Assembly: GCA_003342895.1 (NCBI GenBank)
Contig: PTFA01000369.1
Location: 613,829 to 677,828, forward strand
Origin: Casuarius casuarius
Lineage: Eukaryota > Chordata > Aves > Casuariiformes > Casuariidae
DNA: 64,000 nt
Direction: 5' to 3'
Part shown: positions 51,101-63,600 of the stretch, piece after piece
How the letters are laid out: the number at the start of each line of letters is the position of its first letter
Position numbering within the stretch: position 1 is the stretch's first letter
The notes under the pieces: generated by a model
Database searches by the model: none
What the model was told of the DNA's origin: nothing
Seen by the model: the letters and a program-made list of their open reading frames with translations, nothing else
Position numbers and translations under genes: made by a program

Positions 51101-52200
51101 AAGCTTTTGGATACTAGAGATATGATAGTGAATTTGAAGAGCTGCTAAAGTCTAGAAGTGGAAAGGCATGAGGAGATTATAATCAGAGGTTATAAAAAAT
51201 AGTGTTTGTAGTTGCAGGTGGCAAATTTGTTTCAGAGATGATGGGAGCAAATGAGGAAAAATGAAATCTGAAAAGCTTATCAGCTGATTGAATACACTGT
51301 CTGCGTTTGACTTGGTTTACACTCATATAATTGTGCTTGCTATGGCTAATGCCACTAGCACAATAGCAGAACTAGAACTACATCCTAAGTTACTTGCACA
51401 CTGGTTGGTCCTTTTAAATATAAACGGGAAAACAGCTTTTTAGTGATGTAGAAAATACGTTTTTACGTATTCACTGCTGGTTTAGAATTGCTGAATTTCT
51501 TGTGCTGACAAGAGGCTGACTGCAATCAAATAGATACATATGCAGGGAAAAAAAAGGCTCATGCCCCTGCTGTGCTTTTTATGTTTGCAAAGTTTTCAGC
51601 AGTGCACAGGAAATGCCACGTTGCTACTGTTTCAAAACAAAGCATCTCATTTAATGTAGTTGTTACCAGCTATTTATGTGAGTATGACTGAATCCACAAA
51701 TCTCTTGATTCTATTGCATGTTCTCCATTTTTTTTTCTCAAGCAAAACAGATGTCTAAATCTGTGTAATTCTGTACGCAAGAGCCCAGTCGCTTACAATT
51801 CTTCCACCTACAATTAGTGCTGTAATTTTTTACTAGACTATGGAGTTGAATTGAATTGAAGTTGCAAGATTTTATAATGCTACAAAAGGGAAGGGAAGAA
51901 ATATTGTGTAAAAGAGCTTCATTTTGAAGCAGAATTTATTTTAATACTTTTCAGAAGCACCTCTTTAATTTCTTGTGTGTGCCTGTTTATATCTGGAACA
52001 TCAGATGTAGGATGGAGTATTGAGGGAGTTTAGGAATGATTCATTATCATTGCTGACTTTTCAATGCAGATATTTAATTTAATATTATATAAGTCTCAGT
52101 TTTCCTGGGCTTTTTTTCTGTGCCAGATGGATACTCTGTTATGGATGATGTGGTTTTATTTTTATACTTCTAAGCGCTCTAAAGTTTCTTTGTTTACAGA
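42126..52200. other. Intergenic sequence, no gene seen
   Basis: AT-rich single-copy sequence. Notable items are a slightly CpG-enriched patch with a 128-codon open frame at 43381-43767 (no recognised domain) and a T/G simple stretch at about 46209-46246. T runs occur near 48151 and 48684. No splice-consistent exon set was found. Confidence 0.65.
46209..46246. repeat. (GTTT)n-like T/G-rich simple repeat
   Basis: A T run followed by TTGT units, GGGG and T8. Low-complexity sequence. Confidence 0.6.
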
Positions 52201-52279
52201 AGCACTTCTCAGGGGCAGAGCCTTTTCTTGTCTCACCTACCCAAACACCCTCCCCTCCACCTGCTCATTTAGAGCTACA

Positions 52280-52460
52280 TAAACGCACGCTGGTGCGCAG
52301 AGGCAGAGCAGAGCTCCCATCAGCAGTAATTGTTGACCTACCGCAGTTCCAGTCAGTGATCAATAGATACTGCTTTGCTGCACAGCAACAGTGCAAAGAA
52401 ATTACAGAACCTACCGAGAATTCGTTTTCGACATGCAAACCCAGCTAACGGCCTTCGACT
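52280..52460. promoter_or_regulatory. CpG-dense patch, candidate regulatory element
   Basis: Nine CpG dinucleotides lie between 52284 and 52457, while the preceding 300 bases have about one. It contains a homeodomain-type TAATTG (52327-52332) and a ONECUT-type ATCAATA (52359-52365), and is preceded by GAGCTACATAAACG, which might act as a weak TATA-like box. No open frame continues through it. Function is inferred from composition only. Confidence 0.35.
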
Positions 52461-53231
52461 GTAGCAGATGTCAGATAGTGACAGGCACCCTGGGGCACTG
52501 TTAAAGTACTGGGGGAACTTGACTGGGGAAAAAAAATGCTATCAAATTACTAAGTGCATTCTAACAAATCACATCAAAGCGGAGAAAAAGCTTGAGCAGA
52601 AGAAAATTACTACTTTCATTTTCTTTCTTATCTTCCGCTCTGACACAGTATGGATACTGCCTTGTGCAATGCCATCAACCACTATACTAATGAGCAGTTC
52701 AGCTGCATGAAATGAAGCTTTTACAGTACTGGCCAAAGGGCTATATCACAGGAGAAAATGGATAGATTAGGAGGAACGTGTACTCATAAGAACACATTAG
52801 CCAACTTTTCTCGTTTGCATACAGGAGGTTCCCAAGTGTAAATATTTGTTAACACTCTCATTAGTTGACTACATGAATCTGATCCAAACCAGAGCAGAAA
52901 ACTAAATCAAAATCACGAATTTTTTGCTTCTTGTGTTAATTTTGCATATGTACAAGATATACCCCAGATGTTTTGCTTCCTTGTAATGCCTTAGTTCCTG
53001 GAGATGTTAATTCAGAATCAGGACAAGGCTTGGCAGTGTTTTTTTTCTTCATTGATTGCTTTGGTTATCTCTATATGGTCATGATCAGCAGAGTAAAATG
53101 TGTGTAACTACAAAATTAAGTGTGCCTGGGGTCCATTTGTGTCCAGAAAAGTCCACAAGTTCAGGGAACCAAAAAGTATAGGAATATTTTCAGAAATTCT
53201 GTTTTCAAAGGAAAATAAAGACTTTGCTGGC

Positions 53232-53234
<3 letters not shown>

Positions 53235-53265
<31 letters not shown>
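53235..53265 (-). repeat. Poly-T run of 31 (poly-A on the minus strand)
   Basis: An uninterrupted T31. It could be the tail of a minus-strand retrocopy, but no target-site duplication or polyadenylation signal at the usual distance was found, so it is listed as a simple repeat. Confidence 0.8.
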
Positions 53266-53266
<1 letters not shown>

Positions 53267-56265
53267 TGAGTTTTGAAGTGGACTGATATTCCGCAGTGTG
53301 CTCCTCTGTCCTGTGTGCAGCTCACTGTTTGCCTGGGTTTGGAGTGATCTTTATTCTGAGTAAGATGAAGAGCATCAACTGTGCAGTGCAAATTGTGTGT
53401 GTGCTCCCAGTCTGAGGAGAAGCATGTACCCACCATGTGCCTGGCTGGTGCAAAGCAGGCACATGTCTATCTGGCACATGGAATTGAGGACTACTGCAGA
53501 AATGGACAAAGGTAAAAATACAGCTGGACTGATTTTTAGGGAGGAAAGTCCACACCTGCCTAGGAAAATCTGAATAGACAGTGGGGCATAAAATTAAGCA
53601 TTCATTTTAGACTGCAGTCCTGCAAAAGCTCATGTAACATGCCTAGATTTTCATTATTGTAGGACTAATACACAACATTTCTTTTCTGCAAATAGTCACA
53701 TTCTCAGAGGAAATGGAGTCCTGCCTCACTCTTTAGTAAAGAGTTTTGTGAATGATTTCTGCTAATACTTTTATTATAACTCCTCCGATATTTTTAAGGA
53801 AGAATTTGCAAGAGGCAAACGGTGCCTGCCTTGAACAGCTCCTACTGGACAGCCCATGCACTCTGTGTTCCTCGGTCTCTTTAGAGGACGTAACTCTTTT
53901 TGATGGTCGGAAAGGCAAAATGTCTTGTTCTACAATAGTTATAGAGGTATAACATTGCTAAGACTTGGCAGATCTGAACTGTCATGAGGTATGCTGAGAA
54001 GCAAACAGCTATCAATATAACTAGTTTGGTTATTAGACATTCAGTTATAGTGTTTTAATAAACTCTAAAGTAAAAAGTGCTTGTGAACACACATGGCTGT
54101 TTTCAGTATGGATGTTTACATCTCTCAAAAATTTTTTTGCATGAGCCCATTTTAAGCACTTAGATTGTTTAAAAATATATATTTTTTAAGGATGCAAAAA
54201 GATGATTTTCCCAAAGAGGAAATTAAATTAACAATACATAGTGAGAACATTGCAAACCTAGCAGCACTGCAAACCTATTTTGATACTTTAGCTCAAGCAA
54301 AGTTCTTCTGTTTGTATTTTTTTTAATTCCCTCCCCTCCTGATTAACTTTAGCTTTTAAAACTACCCAACTATGCCTTCAACCATAATTGGGCTTATTAG
54401 TCATTGCCTCCTCAGGTTAATTACCAGCACAATCCATGTCATCACCTAAGGAAAAGCAGCTTGAACAGGTTAAAGGCTGCAATCACATACAGGTAGAAAT
54501 GAAACAGAGGAGAAAAGATAAGTCTAGACTGTTGTCTATGCTTGTTTGTGTTTCATTCTCTCTCTTTGACTGTGAGTTTTTGTACTTGCTTCTACAGGTA
54601 CTGTTAGTTTAACGTGCTCCTAAACCTTAATTTAAAAGCAGGCAAGCTCTTGAAGTCTTGACTGTGTCCATACTTATGTTGCATGCCTTTTAGATGTGTG
54701 TCTTAACTAGAAGTCAGCCTGGTTCCCTTTACGCTTCAGCATGAAGGTTGTGCTGTATTAGAGCTCTGGTGTCTGAACCTGTTCCACTGTGGCTCTGGCT
54801 TGGTGCAAAACTAAAAGGCTTCAGCTTTCGAGTTTAGTGTTAAAAGCTTAATCATGTGCTGCGAGTGCTACAAGAATGGTTAATGCACTGTAGCATTAAT
54901 ACTTCTTTTTTTAAAGTCAGATTTTGAAGTTGTTCCACAGAATATTGTTTGTAAAGGTAAGGAGTAAAGAATGAGGAGAGAAATGTAAAATGCATTTTTC
55001 TAGTATAGAGAAGATTGTTGGTTTGACCTTGAAGTATAGAATAAACATGAAAATTTTATAGATAAATCTTGGAAGCCATCCCAAGATGTAGTAAGTATTT
55101 GTTTAAAAGTTTTGCTTTGGCAAGTGATATACTCTATTTGTGAACTGGGATAAAGCACATGCTTAGGGGCATTCCTCTAATCAATGGTGAAAAAATAAAT
55201 TATCATCCCAAACCTGAAATGTTGCTCTAAACTCCTGGTAGTGATTGGCATCCTAGGTACTTGGTGACAGGGTGAATCAAGGGTTTTACCCGCTTTTAAA
55301 GGTGGTTTTGAAGAAGAGTTCACCATATCATCTGTTGCTTCAGATAAATTACAGTTATTATGCTGGTAAGTCAGAGTGATTCTACAAGGGAGGAAAAATG
55401 CTAAGTGGGTCTCTAGGCCGAGATTGCAGTTCACTCCCTGCAGTTATATTTGCATTTCTTTAATAAAAGCATGAGATAAGAATATGTGCTCTGAAATATG
55501 CTTTCCCTGGATAAGAATCCAGGGTTGCACCGAGCCATGGTTGCTGGGGACTGAATTTCAGGGTAAGCTTTTGGTCACCGAAGAAGGGCTTTAATGAATC
55601 TGCTTTAGGACTCCTGGCTATATGCTGCATTTGTTCCCTTCAGAACTACAGGTTTAGGTGTAGCTTTTGTGCTTCCCTGAAAGGGAAGATGGAGACTATC
55701 TCTGTCCTGCTTTAAGGCAGAACATCTGAACTCTTTTTATGTGCAATGTGAGCAATAAAAAGAGAGCTGACACTTAGCCTTAAGTCTAGGCTGCAAAGAA
55801 ATGCTTTGCAGGAGGGAGTTTTCAATAAATGGAGAAGGAGGAACATTGCTGTGCTCTGTTAACCACCTCCCCACTTTTATTTACAGACCTTTTCCAAGTT
55901 TTGTATACCTTCAATCTGCACAACTTTGAACAGCCTTCAGGCTGTCTCTGGAGAAAAAGGTCAAATTATGGGAATAGAATAGTTATTCAGTTGTATCTGA
56001 AATGTGACAAACTCCATCTCTACTGAATGCCAAAGCTGGGGCTGAATGTAGATTTGCAGCAGTTTGCAGCTAGTGTGGCATATGCACACTGTACAACAAC
56101 CTGTGCCAATTGCTTTATTACAGCTTAAACAAACTGATGTCCTTTGTGCTATGGAGAAAACGTTATATATAATGGAAAGTATATATTGTATGAATGGCTA
56201 AGAACTATTTAGGTCCTACCACTGCTCCTATTCTTGGTGGCAGAATGGTAAGGGTTTTATTTTTT

Positions 56266-56318
56266 TTATCTATCTATCTATCTATATATATACACACACA
56301 CACACACATATATATATA
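56266..56318. repeat. Compound microsatellite (TATC)n-(TA)n-(CA)n-(TA)n
   Basis: About four TATC units, then TATATATA, then about eight CA units, then TA repeats and an A run. It is probably polymorphic. Confidence 0.9.
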
Positions 56319-57417
56319 AAAAAAAATTTGTCCAGGAAATGGTTTATCAACAGAGAAAAAGGTTTTTATATAGACTTGACCGTCTAGCTGAAGAAGAACA
56401 AAAACATGGGCACTGAACCTTTGCTAAGGGGCAAGAAGGGAAGGGAGATCCGCAAGGAGAAAACATGAAGTCAAATATATGGCTTATTGTGAACAGGGGC
56501 CTAGTGCATTCCCACTGCTGCAGGGAATTGGGGGCCTGGGGGTAGACATTTATGGAATAGCTTCAGAGTCTTTCTCACACCATTCCCAAAGCAGCAGAGG
56601 GAAATCCTGAGAAACTGAATGCTTCTGAAACAGGAGGGTTACCGTCCATGTGCCTGTCCCTTCTGTGTTGGGTGGAAAGAGGGCAGTTGATTGCAGGGAC
56701 CTGCAAACCTCCCTGCCACTTCAGGGGGCTTTTTCCCTAGGTGTGGGAACTGAAAAGGGGAACTGATTTAGAACTGGCATTGGCATGATATGCAGAAATG
56801 CGTATTTATCAAAATCGAAAATTTGCTTGAAAATATTGACTTTTTTTTTCTTTCTCTCTCTCTGAGAGAATTAAAACAGAGACTTTGCAGCCTTGCACTG
56901 CAGCTGCATTGCAGCAGAGGCAGAATACCCTGGCTCTGGGCCTTTCCTGTGGCTGGGCTGGGGAAACGGACAGAAAGGGTGGAAGATACTTCGAGGCATT
57001 TGGGCTGAAAAACTTTTATCAGTCTCACTTCCCAAGAAAGTGGAAGTGAGTCGAATGTTTTGGATAGGATAAAGTTCTCCTACAGAACCATCTGACCACC
57101 TTGGCACAGGAAGTTTGGCGGAACATACGCACATTTAGTCAGCAAGACCTAAGGCTTATCCTGAACCTGAAATCAAAAGTTGTCCTGTTGTTTTTTCAGG
57201 TTTTATTTCGTGACAAATTACATTTTGGTACTATTTTAATACCCAATGTAATTTATTGCATCTTTGTGACAGACAACTTATTTGGTATCATACTGTATAT
57301 GTTCAGGAGCATTTGACTCTTCTTGGCAACAAATTACAAAAGTGTGTTTCAAAAGCTAGTTGAAATTGGCTGGAAATCATTTTCCTTTGCAAAGAATTAT
57401 TTGTTCTGTTCGTTTTT

Positions 57418-57446
57418 GTTTGTTTGTTTGTTTGTTTGTTTGTTTT
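57418..57446. repeat. (TTTG)n tetranucleotide microsatellite
   Basis: About six to seven tandem TTTG units ending in a T run. Confidence 0.9.
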
Positions 57447-58800
57447 TTCCTCTCTTCTGTATCCTCAGTTTTAGTAAGTTTTAGCCAATCTACCCCCCCA
57501 CCCCCCCGGTCAGGGTCTTTAACATAACTGAGGAGTAGAGAAGTGCCAGAACTGATGCTGATGTTCCATCAAGTCAGAGGAAAGTTTCCAGTTCATGCTT
57601 CTCTCTTTAATAAGGACAGATTATGCCACAAATGTTTTAACTTTTTTTTTTTTTTTTTAACAAATCAATCAATTTTATTTACTGGCCGGCTGAGAGATTG
57701 TTCAACAGAAATAATAAAAATCTTATCTAACTGACTTGCACAGACTGTAGCTGGCTGTTGGGCTGGAATTCTGATTAGAGTTGCAAATTAAATTTAAACT
57801 AGGAACATAAATGTAAATATGATTTTTTTTTCCAAATCATCTTTCCTGTGTAGTAATTCTGTGTGTTACTCTTTCTGTTTTATTGCACAGCTCTGTCAAG
57901 AGGAAAAAGAAATTATGAATCCAAACTATAAGGCAGGTGTATGTGTATGTGCATGCGAGACTAAATTCCTGTGAAATACTGAGCCAGATTGCCAAATTCT
58001 TAAAAAGATATCTATGTCTAAATCTTTTGTTGCATCCTTGTGTAGCTACGCACAGCCAAAATCAGATATTTTCCAAGAAAAAATGATTTTTTGTGTGTCT
58101 TTTTTTCCCCTTCCAGTGTTTATGGCTATCAAAAATAGTGTTCTACTGTGGCTTTGTCAAAAGAGCTAACACTAATTTTCTCTGCTCCAGGGTTCCCATT
58201 TTGTGGAGGACAAAAGGGTAGTGTTTCCAAAGTGGGTTTCCATATTGACTCCTTCTAGCTCACCCTAGAAAAATTGTGTTTAAGCGTTGTGTTTTCGATC
58301 TTTGATGATCCTTGCTTGACGTAAAGGACTCTTGCAATTGCTTTAACTCCAACCGAGGCCTGGCTACAAGTTTGGCAGTAGTATAAAGCCACTGTTTTTA
58401 CCTCTCTTCGCCTGTGCTGGATATAATTCAGGAGTTGTTCAAAGTACTCTAAGTGTTATCTTATTGAAGTTTGCAGATGTGGACTTCAATATCTGGTACT
58501 TATATTAGCGAGGATTGGAAGGAGCAAATCCTGGGCTAGTGAATACTGATGGTCAAAAATCAATTCACGAAATTTTCGTGTTGTCCCAACACCAGCTCAG
58601 GCAGCAGCAGAGAAGCAATACAGAGCACGTCTGGGCTGTGTTTGAAATGATCTCCAGATGCTCGGTGGCTTCTCTGCCCAGAGTGCAACTCAAATTTCAT
58701 GAACTGCTCTATACTGCTCAGGCTTCTCCTTGTGATAAAATCTAACAGTGAGAATATTTTCACTTTTCCATCTGGTTATTTGAACTAAGTGATTATGGCC

Positions 58801-58848
58801 TTTCTATTACTCTGTAATAGAAATACTGTACTTTCTATTACTCTGTAA
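58801..58848. repeat. Perfect hairpin plus direct repeat
   Basis: TTTCTATTAC, loop TCT, GTAATAGAAA form a perfect 10-base stem (58801-58823). The unit TTTCTATTACTCTGTAA recurs at 58832-58848, giving three arms that can pair in two ways. Confidence 0.8.
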
Positions 58849-60519
58849 CTAAAATTCATTTTTTTCCTCCATTAGTGCTACATGAAGAAGCCATAAAAAT
58901 ATAAGACATCTTTTCTCTTTAGCACACTTTTATTTTCATTCCTCCTTGGCATATTAATGACAAAAAGACATGAGTAAAATCATGTTTAAACCTCATTTCA
59001 AAAGTAATGGTTTTTAATATAACTACTAATAAGAAGGTGTTTCTAGCAAATGCAATCATTAATTCAGTAGGTCTTCCCCAGCTGCCCATACTGAAAATAT
59101 GTTATTGATCACTGAAGTTAGATTAGGAAAATTTATCAAGACTGCTGGAAGCTCTTTATTTTAGACAAAAATGATTTCTTGAATCCCAGTGTTTGAGATG
59201 AAAATGTGTGTTTTTTTCTTTTTTTAAGTAGTTAGAACATAATTTATTAACAATTACTACTGACAGAGCTTTAATCTTGTGTAGATATGTCCTATAACTT
59301 ATGCAATTTCTGTGCAAGACTAAATATTCAGTGTTGAGCTTGTGGGCAAGCTGAGCATTTAATCCTTTCCTTGCAAAAGGGTTGAGGAGCTTCCTCATTG
59401 CACGAAGAGGAATATACAGATATAGGCCCTATGAAGAGAAGTCACAGGCTCGATCTTTTTTTTTTTTTCTTTTTAAATACATTTTTATCACATTCTTTAT
59501 CAAAACGTAATATCACTTTGGGATGTCAGATATTCTTTTTTTATCCCATAGCCAGTACAGCCAGGGAGCTCAGGAAGCATTCTACTTCTGCGGAAGCGGT
59601 AACTTCTGCTATTGCAGGAAGAAGAAAAAGAGAAAGTTTTAAAGACAGGCTGATCTATTTTCTACCTAGATATGTATGACAAACTCAAATTCCAGGAAGT
59701 TTGAGTACTATTAACTTGCACGATAAATATTCATCCTATAGAAGAGAAAAGATGTAATCTGCATTTAAAATTCTTTCTAAACATGTTATATTTGGAAAGC
59801 TGTTATCTTAGATTATGCTAAAAGACTTTATAAATGCACTCAGAAAAATGAGGTAAGGACGACCCACACACAACCATGTTGATATGTGGTAGGACACTGT
59901 ATAGACCTTTCCAGCTAAGCTTCTCATGCTAGCCTCCCACTCCCACTGACAGAAGTAAAAATGTTTCTAAACTGCAGTTCTTCTGATCTATTTTTAGTTT
60001 TCTGCTTTAGGATGTGATGAATCACACCATAGAAGACACCTATTCACACTGTAGACTCTAAAGGAAGCCTTGGGTAACTAACTCAGATTTAAATGTGCTG
60101 TAAAACTAGGTAAGAGAAATCTCATTCCTATTGGTGCATGATGGAAGAATTTAACAGATATTTGATTCAACAGCATGGTTGCTGAAAGCACCAGGTTTTG
60201 TGGAATAAATGTCTTGATCTCAACAACAGCAAATGGGTATCAGCAACTTACAGAGCACATACATATTCCTTACAAGTCACCTTCAGAGGAATGATCTTAC
60301 TTACGACCTTGGAAAGAGGAATAATTTAATGATATACTTCTGCCTGACTGATTTAATATCCTTGCTTTAAAAGAATGAGCATCATGCTCATCTTCTTGAA
60401 GCTGTCATTCACGTTTTTATCTACTTTATGTTCTTATATGGCATTTGTAAGTACCACATCTTTATCCCTACAAAATCCTTGGAAGATATGGAGGAGGGGG
60501 AGAGGGAAGCCCTACTTTT

Positions 60520-60612
60520 CTGCTTTTTACAAATGAGTAACTTAAGCATAGCAGAAGGCAAAGCCTGCCTACTAAGTCTCATAGCAGATCTATCCCAGAT
60601 GAAGAGACCCAA
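60520..60612 (+). mobile_element. Possible MIR-like remnant
   Basis: TTTTTACAAATGAGTAACTT, then AGCATAGCAGAAGGCAAAGC and CATAGCAGATCTATCCCAGA run parallel to the order of a MIR core (ttttacagatgagg...gcacagag...cacagctagtaagtggcagagctggga). The match is weak. Confidence 0.3.
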
Positions 60613-63600
60613 ATAAATCTCTCCTAGGTCCTTGGCTAGTGCTTTCATTAATCTAATTAAATCCTTTTTCTCTACATCAGATGTTAAAAGAAAAAAAAAA
60701 AATCCTCCGCACCAAGAACAAATATGTAATGGCCATAATGGGGGAGGTGTGGTCATCCTGCTTCTCCTTTCAGGACTTTGATTGTATTTAGCACAGATGC
60801 AACACCTTGCTGATGAAGTTGTTTCACTTCTTGAGTTGGACTTGATATAATACTGAGTAACACTGTACTTTTCCTCAAGACGTACTTTGCTTCAGAACTA
60901 GCTCATGTATCCCTGACATGGCATCGGACTGTGAAATGTGCCTTAAAAGTCATAGCAGGGGAATCCTTAGCATTTGCCTTCTCAGAGATCCAGTATTAAC
61001 AAAAGAACTTTTTCTTTGGCAATGAAGAGACCTTCCAACTTTAACAGATTAAAACATAGCTTTTCAAAAGTTATATTAATCTTCTGCCTATTGTCTATTA
61101 AATTGTAGCTTCTTCCATGAGTGGGTAAGTACCAAAGAAATCAAAACCATCTTAGTAGTCTATATATTGTATGTGTATAGTGTGTGGACTTAAATTCAGA
61201 CAAGCCCAAATATTAGTTTATGCTAGCTGGCTTGGATACTGGTAGTATTCTAGCTGAGAAATCTGGATCAGCCTAGGTGGTGGGACTTGCTGCGGAAGCA
61301 GAGAAAGCATTTGAACTTTGACCTATGTTGGTTTTCATGGCTAGACTGAAATGTTGTGCCACATCTCTGGGTAAATATGCTTTTGGAGGCTAACTGGTGC
61401 TTTATAACAGTTGATAAATTTTCCTGACAGCACATGGTAATACAGTATTTGGATCTTTCCTCTAATTCAGAATTAAAGTTAGTCTTAAAATATCTCTCTG
61501 AGTTGGTTAAGCATGAAGTTGTTCTGGCAGGCAAGTGGGAAGCTAAATCCCAAGCAGTTTAGTGGCAAACAGTAAAGAACAAAGGTCTGTTTACTCAGTG
61601 ATTACAGTGGGATTCAATATATCACTGTCCTTCCAAGCAAGGAGTGAGAACTTGCAAGCTGGAGACAAAATAGTGCATAGAGTCATGCGTAGGAATGAAA
61701 AGGTATCTAAGATATTACAAAGAACCACCTGTTGAAGGGAGATGCTCTGGCCTTATGGGCCTGCTGCAAAGGCACAGAAAAGAATATTGCTAGCTGTGAT
61801 TTAACAGAATGATCAGAGGGGGAACTGAGTGAACATGGAGGAAATGAGGTCCTTTTCTCTTCCGTAACTTTGGACTTTTTTCTGGAGCAAGCAGAACTTC
61901 TTACAAGAACAAACATGCCTGTCAGGATTTTGGCTCTACTGAAATGGCAGATAACTGTAGCTGACCTAAGGCAGGAGTGCTAGTCCCAGAGTAGCTTCTC
62001 CCTGGACTGTGCACTGTGTAAGTGCAAGACAAAAACTGTCCTTTCAGCCCAAGCCCCTGTTTTGAAAGCTGTGTGGGGGGAAAAAAAAATCATTTTCCAA
62101 ATCTGTAAGAGAAGCAGGTGAGAGCTGAAACACTCATCCCTCAGTCTCCCAGGAAAACGTACTTTATTTTATGGAGATTCAAGATTGAGTCTCTGCTAAA
62201 GATTCTCCCCTGGCCCCCCGCACACACACTTTCTGGGTGAGTTTTGATCTAGAAAATTATTTAGCTGCCCCTATCAGGCCTTCCTTCCTAGGGAGTGGAT
62301 TTAGTGTGTCTACAGGTAGGTATTGGTTGGTTACTTCAGCTTGGGTCCCCAGCATCTCAGTCAAGCATCCTTACTGCTCCATTTATTTCTCCTCAGCCTT
62401 GTGTGTAACCGAATGGTTTATAAAAAGCAGACCACTTCATATGAGAGTGTGAGAAGGATGTGCTTCAGACAAGTACTGCTGTGTGTGTTTCTTGGTGCAG
62501 TCAAATTGTAATCTGAATGGGCTTTGAGCTCTCAACACTCTGGTGGGATTCGAGTGCCGGGGCTGTCTATTCTCACTCAGTTCCAACATAGCCAGTCAAA
62601 AGGCTGCATACTAAAAGTTCAGTGTAAAAACTCATATATTTCCCCAAAAGTTTCAGTATCGGTGGAAAAATTGTTTCCTGGGGAAACAGGGCAGGCTTAC
62701 TCCCAGCCAGCTCTAATTCTCATGCACTCAAGCAGCTCCATTAGCTTCCCTGGGATGACATGTGATTAAGATCCCCTCCCATAATTAAGTCTTGCAGAAT
62801 CAGGTTTTAAATCCATGGTTACCTGTTTCCAACAGCCAGACACCCTGAGGAGTGAGAAAATAGTGCCTCTGAGGATAGTTTGCAATGATGGATTTTTATT
62901 CTAGAAATAAATACTTTAATTTGTGCCTGTAGCAAAAACATTGTGCTGTCTGAGGTAAAGCAGGCTTGTTCATTGATGCTATAATCTATCGATAACTCTC
63001 TCCCCCCTCAATAAGGACCAGTTTTCCTTTTAATTTCAAAGTGCTTCTGGGTGCTCTCTCTTACTCTCTTCCTAATAACTACTATGAGAATCTATTGACA
63101 GAATTAGAAAAAGCATCCATTTAGGTGACTTTATAAATTAAATATGTTCATGCTTATACATGAAAAATATAGCACATTAAATATTCTTCAGAAGTGCTTT
63201 TTTAATGGAATTTTCTGTTTATGCTTTTGAGGTTCAGGCATTCAGACAGAAACTCAGGAAATATCTGGATGAATCTGGGTTTTATGGGCTAAGCCCATCT
63301 TTCCCAGTCTGTGTGTCTGTGGTATTTTTTATAAAGAATTGTTAAGTATATACTGCAAAAGTCTCCTCCTTTCTTTTGGAATAAAGCAGGCAATCACAAG
63401 GCACTCAGGTTTTGCTCAGAGCACTGACCTCTATCATGCCTGTTTTGAATTCTCATCATGGAATCAGGCTGAAGAGTTGAAAATCTGAGTAAATAGTGAA
63501 TAAATATAAGCCGAGGAGAAAGCTTCTGTTCCTTTTCCAGCCTAAAGGAATATTAAATGTGTGCATTAGACCACCTGAGCAGATGCTTGGAGACAGGCTT

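Larger units (their letters stand above)
52461..58500. other. Intergenic sequence, no gene seen
   Basis: AT-rich. It holds the T31 run, two microsatellites, a C-rich stretch (C7-A-C7) near 57493-57508 and a moderately CpG-containing open frame at 53752-53952 of unknown meaning. No exon structure or transposon ends are supported. Confidence 0.65.

Noticed and set aside
53161..53600. Minus-strand processed pseudogene with a poly-A tail at 53235-53265
   Set aside because: No matching target-site duplication found, the nearest AATAAA on that strand is about 80 bases from the tail, and the translated content matches no protein I know.
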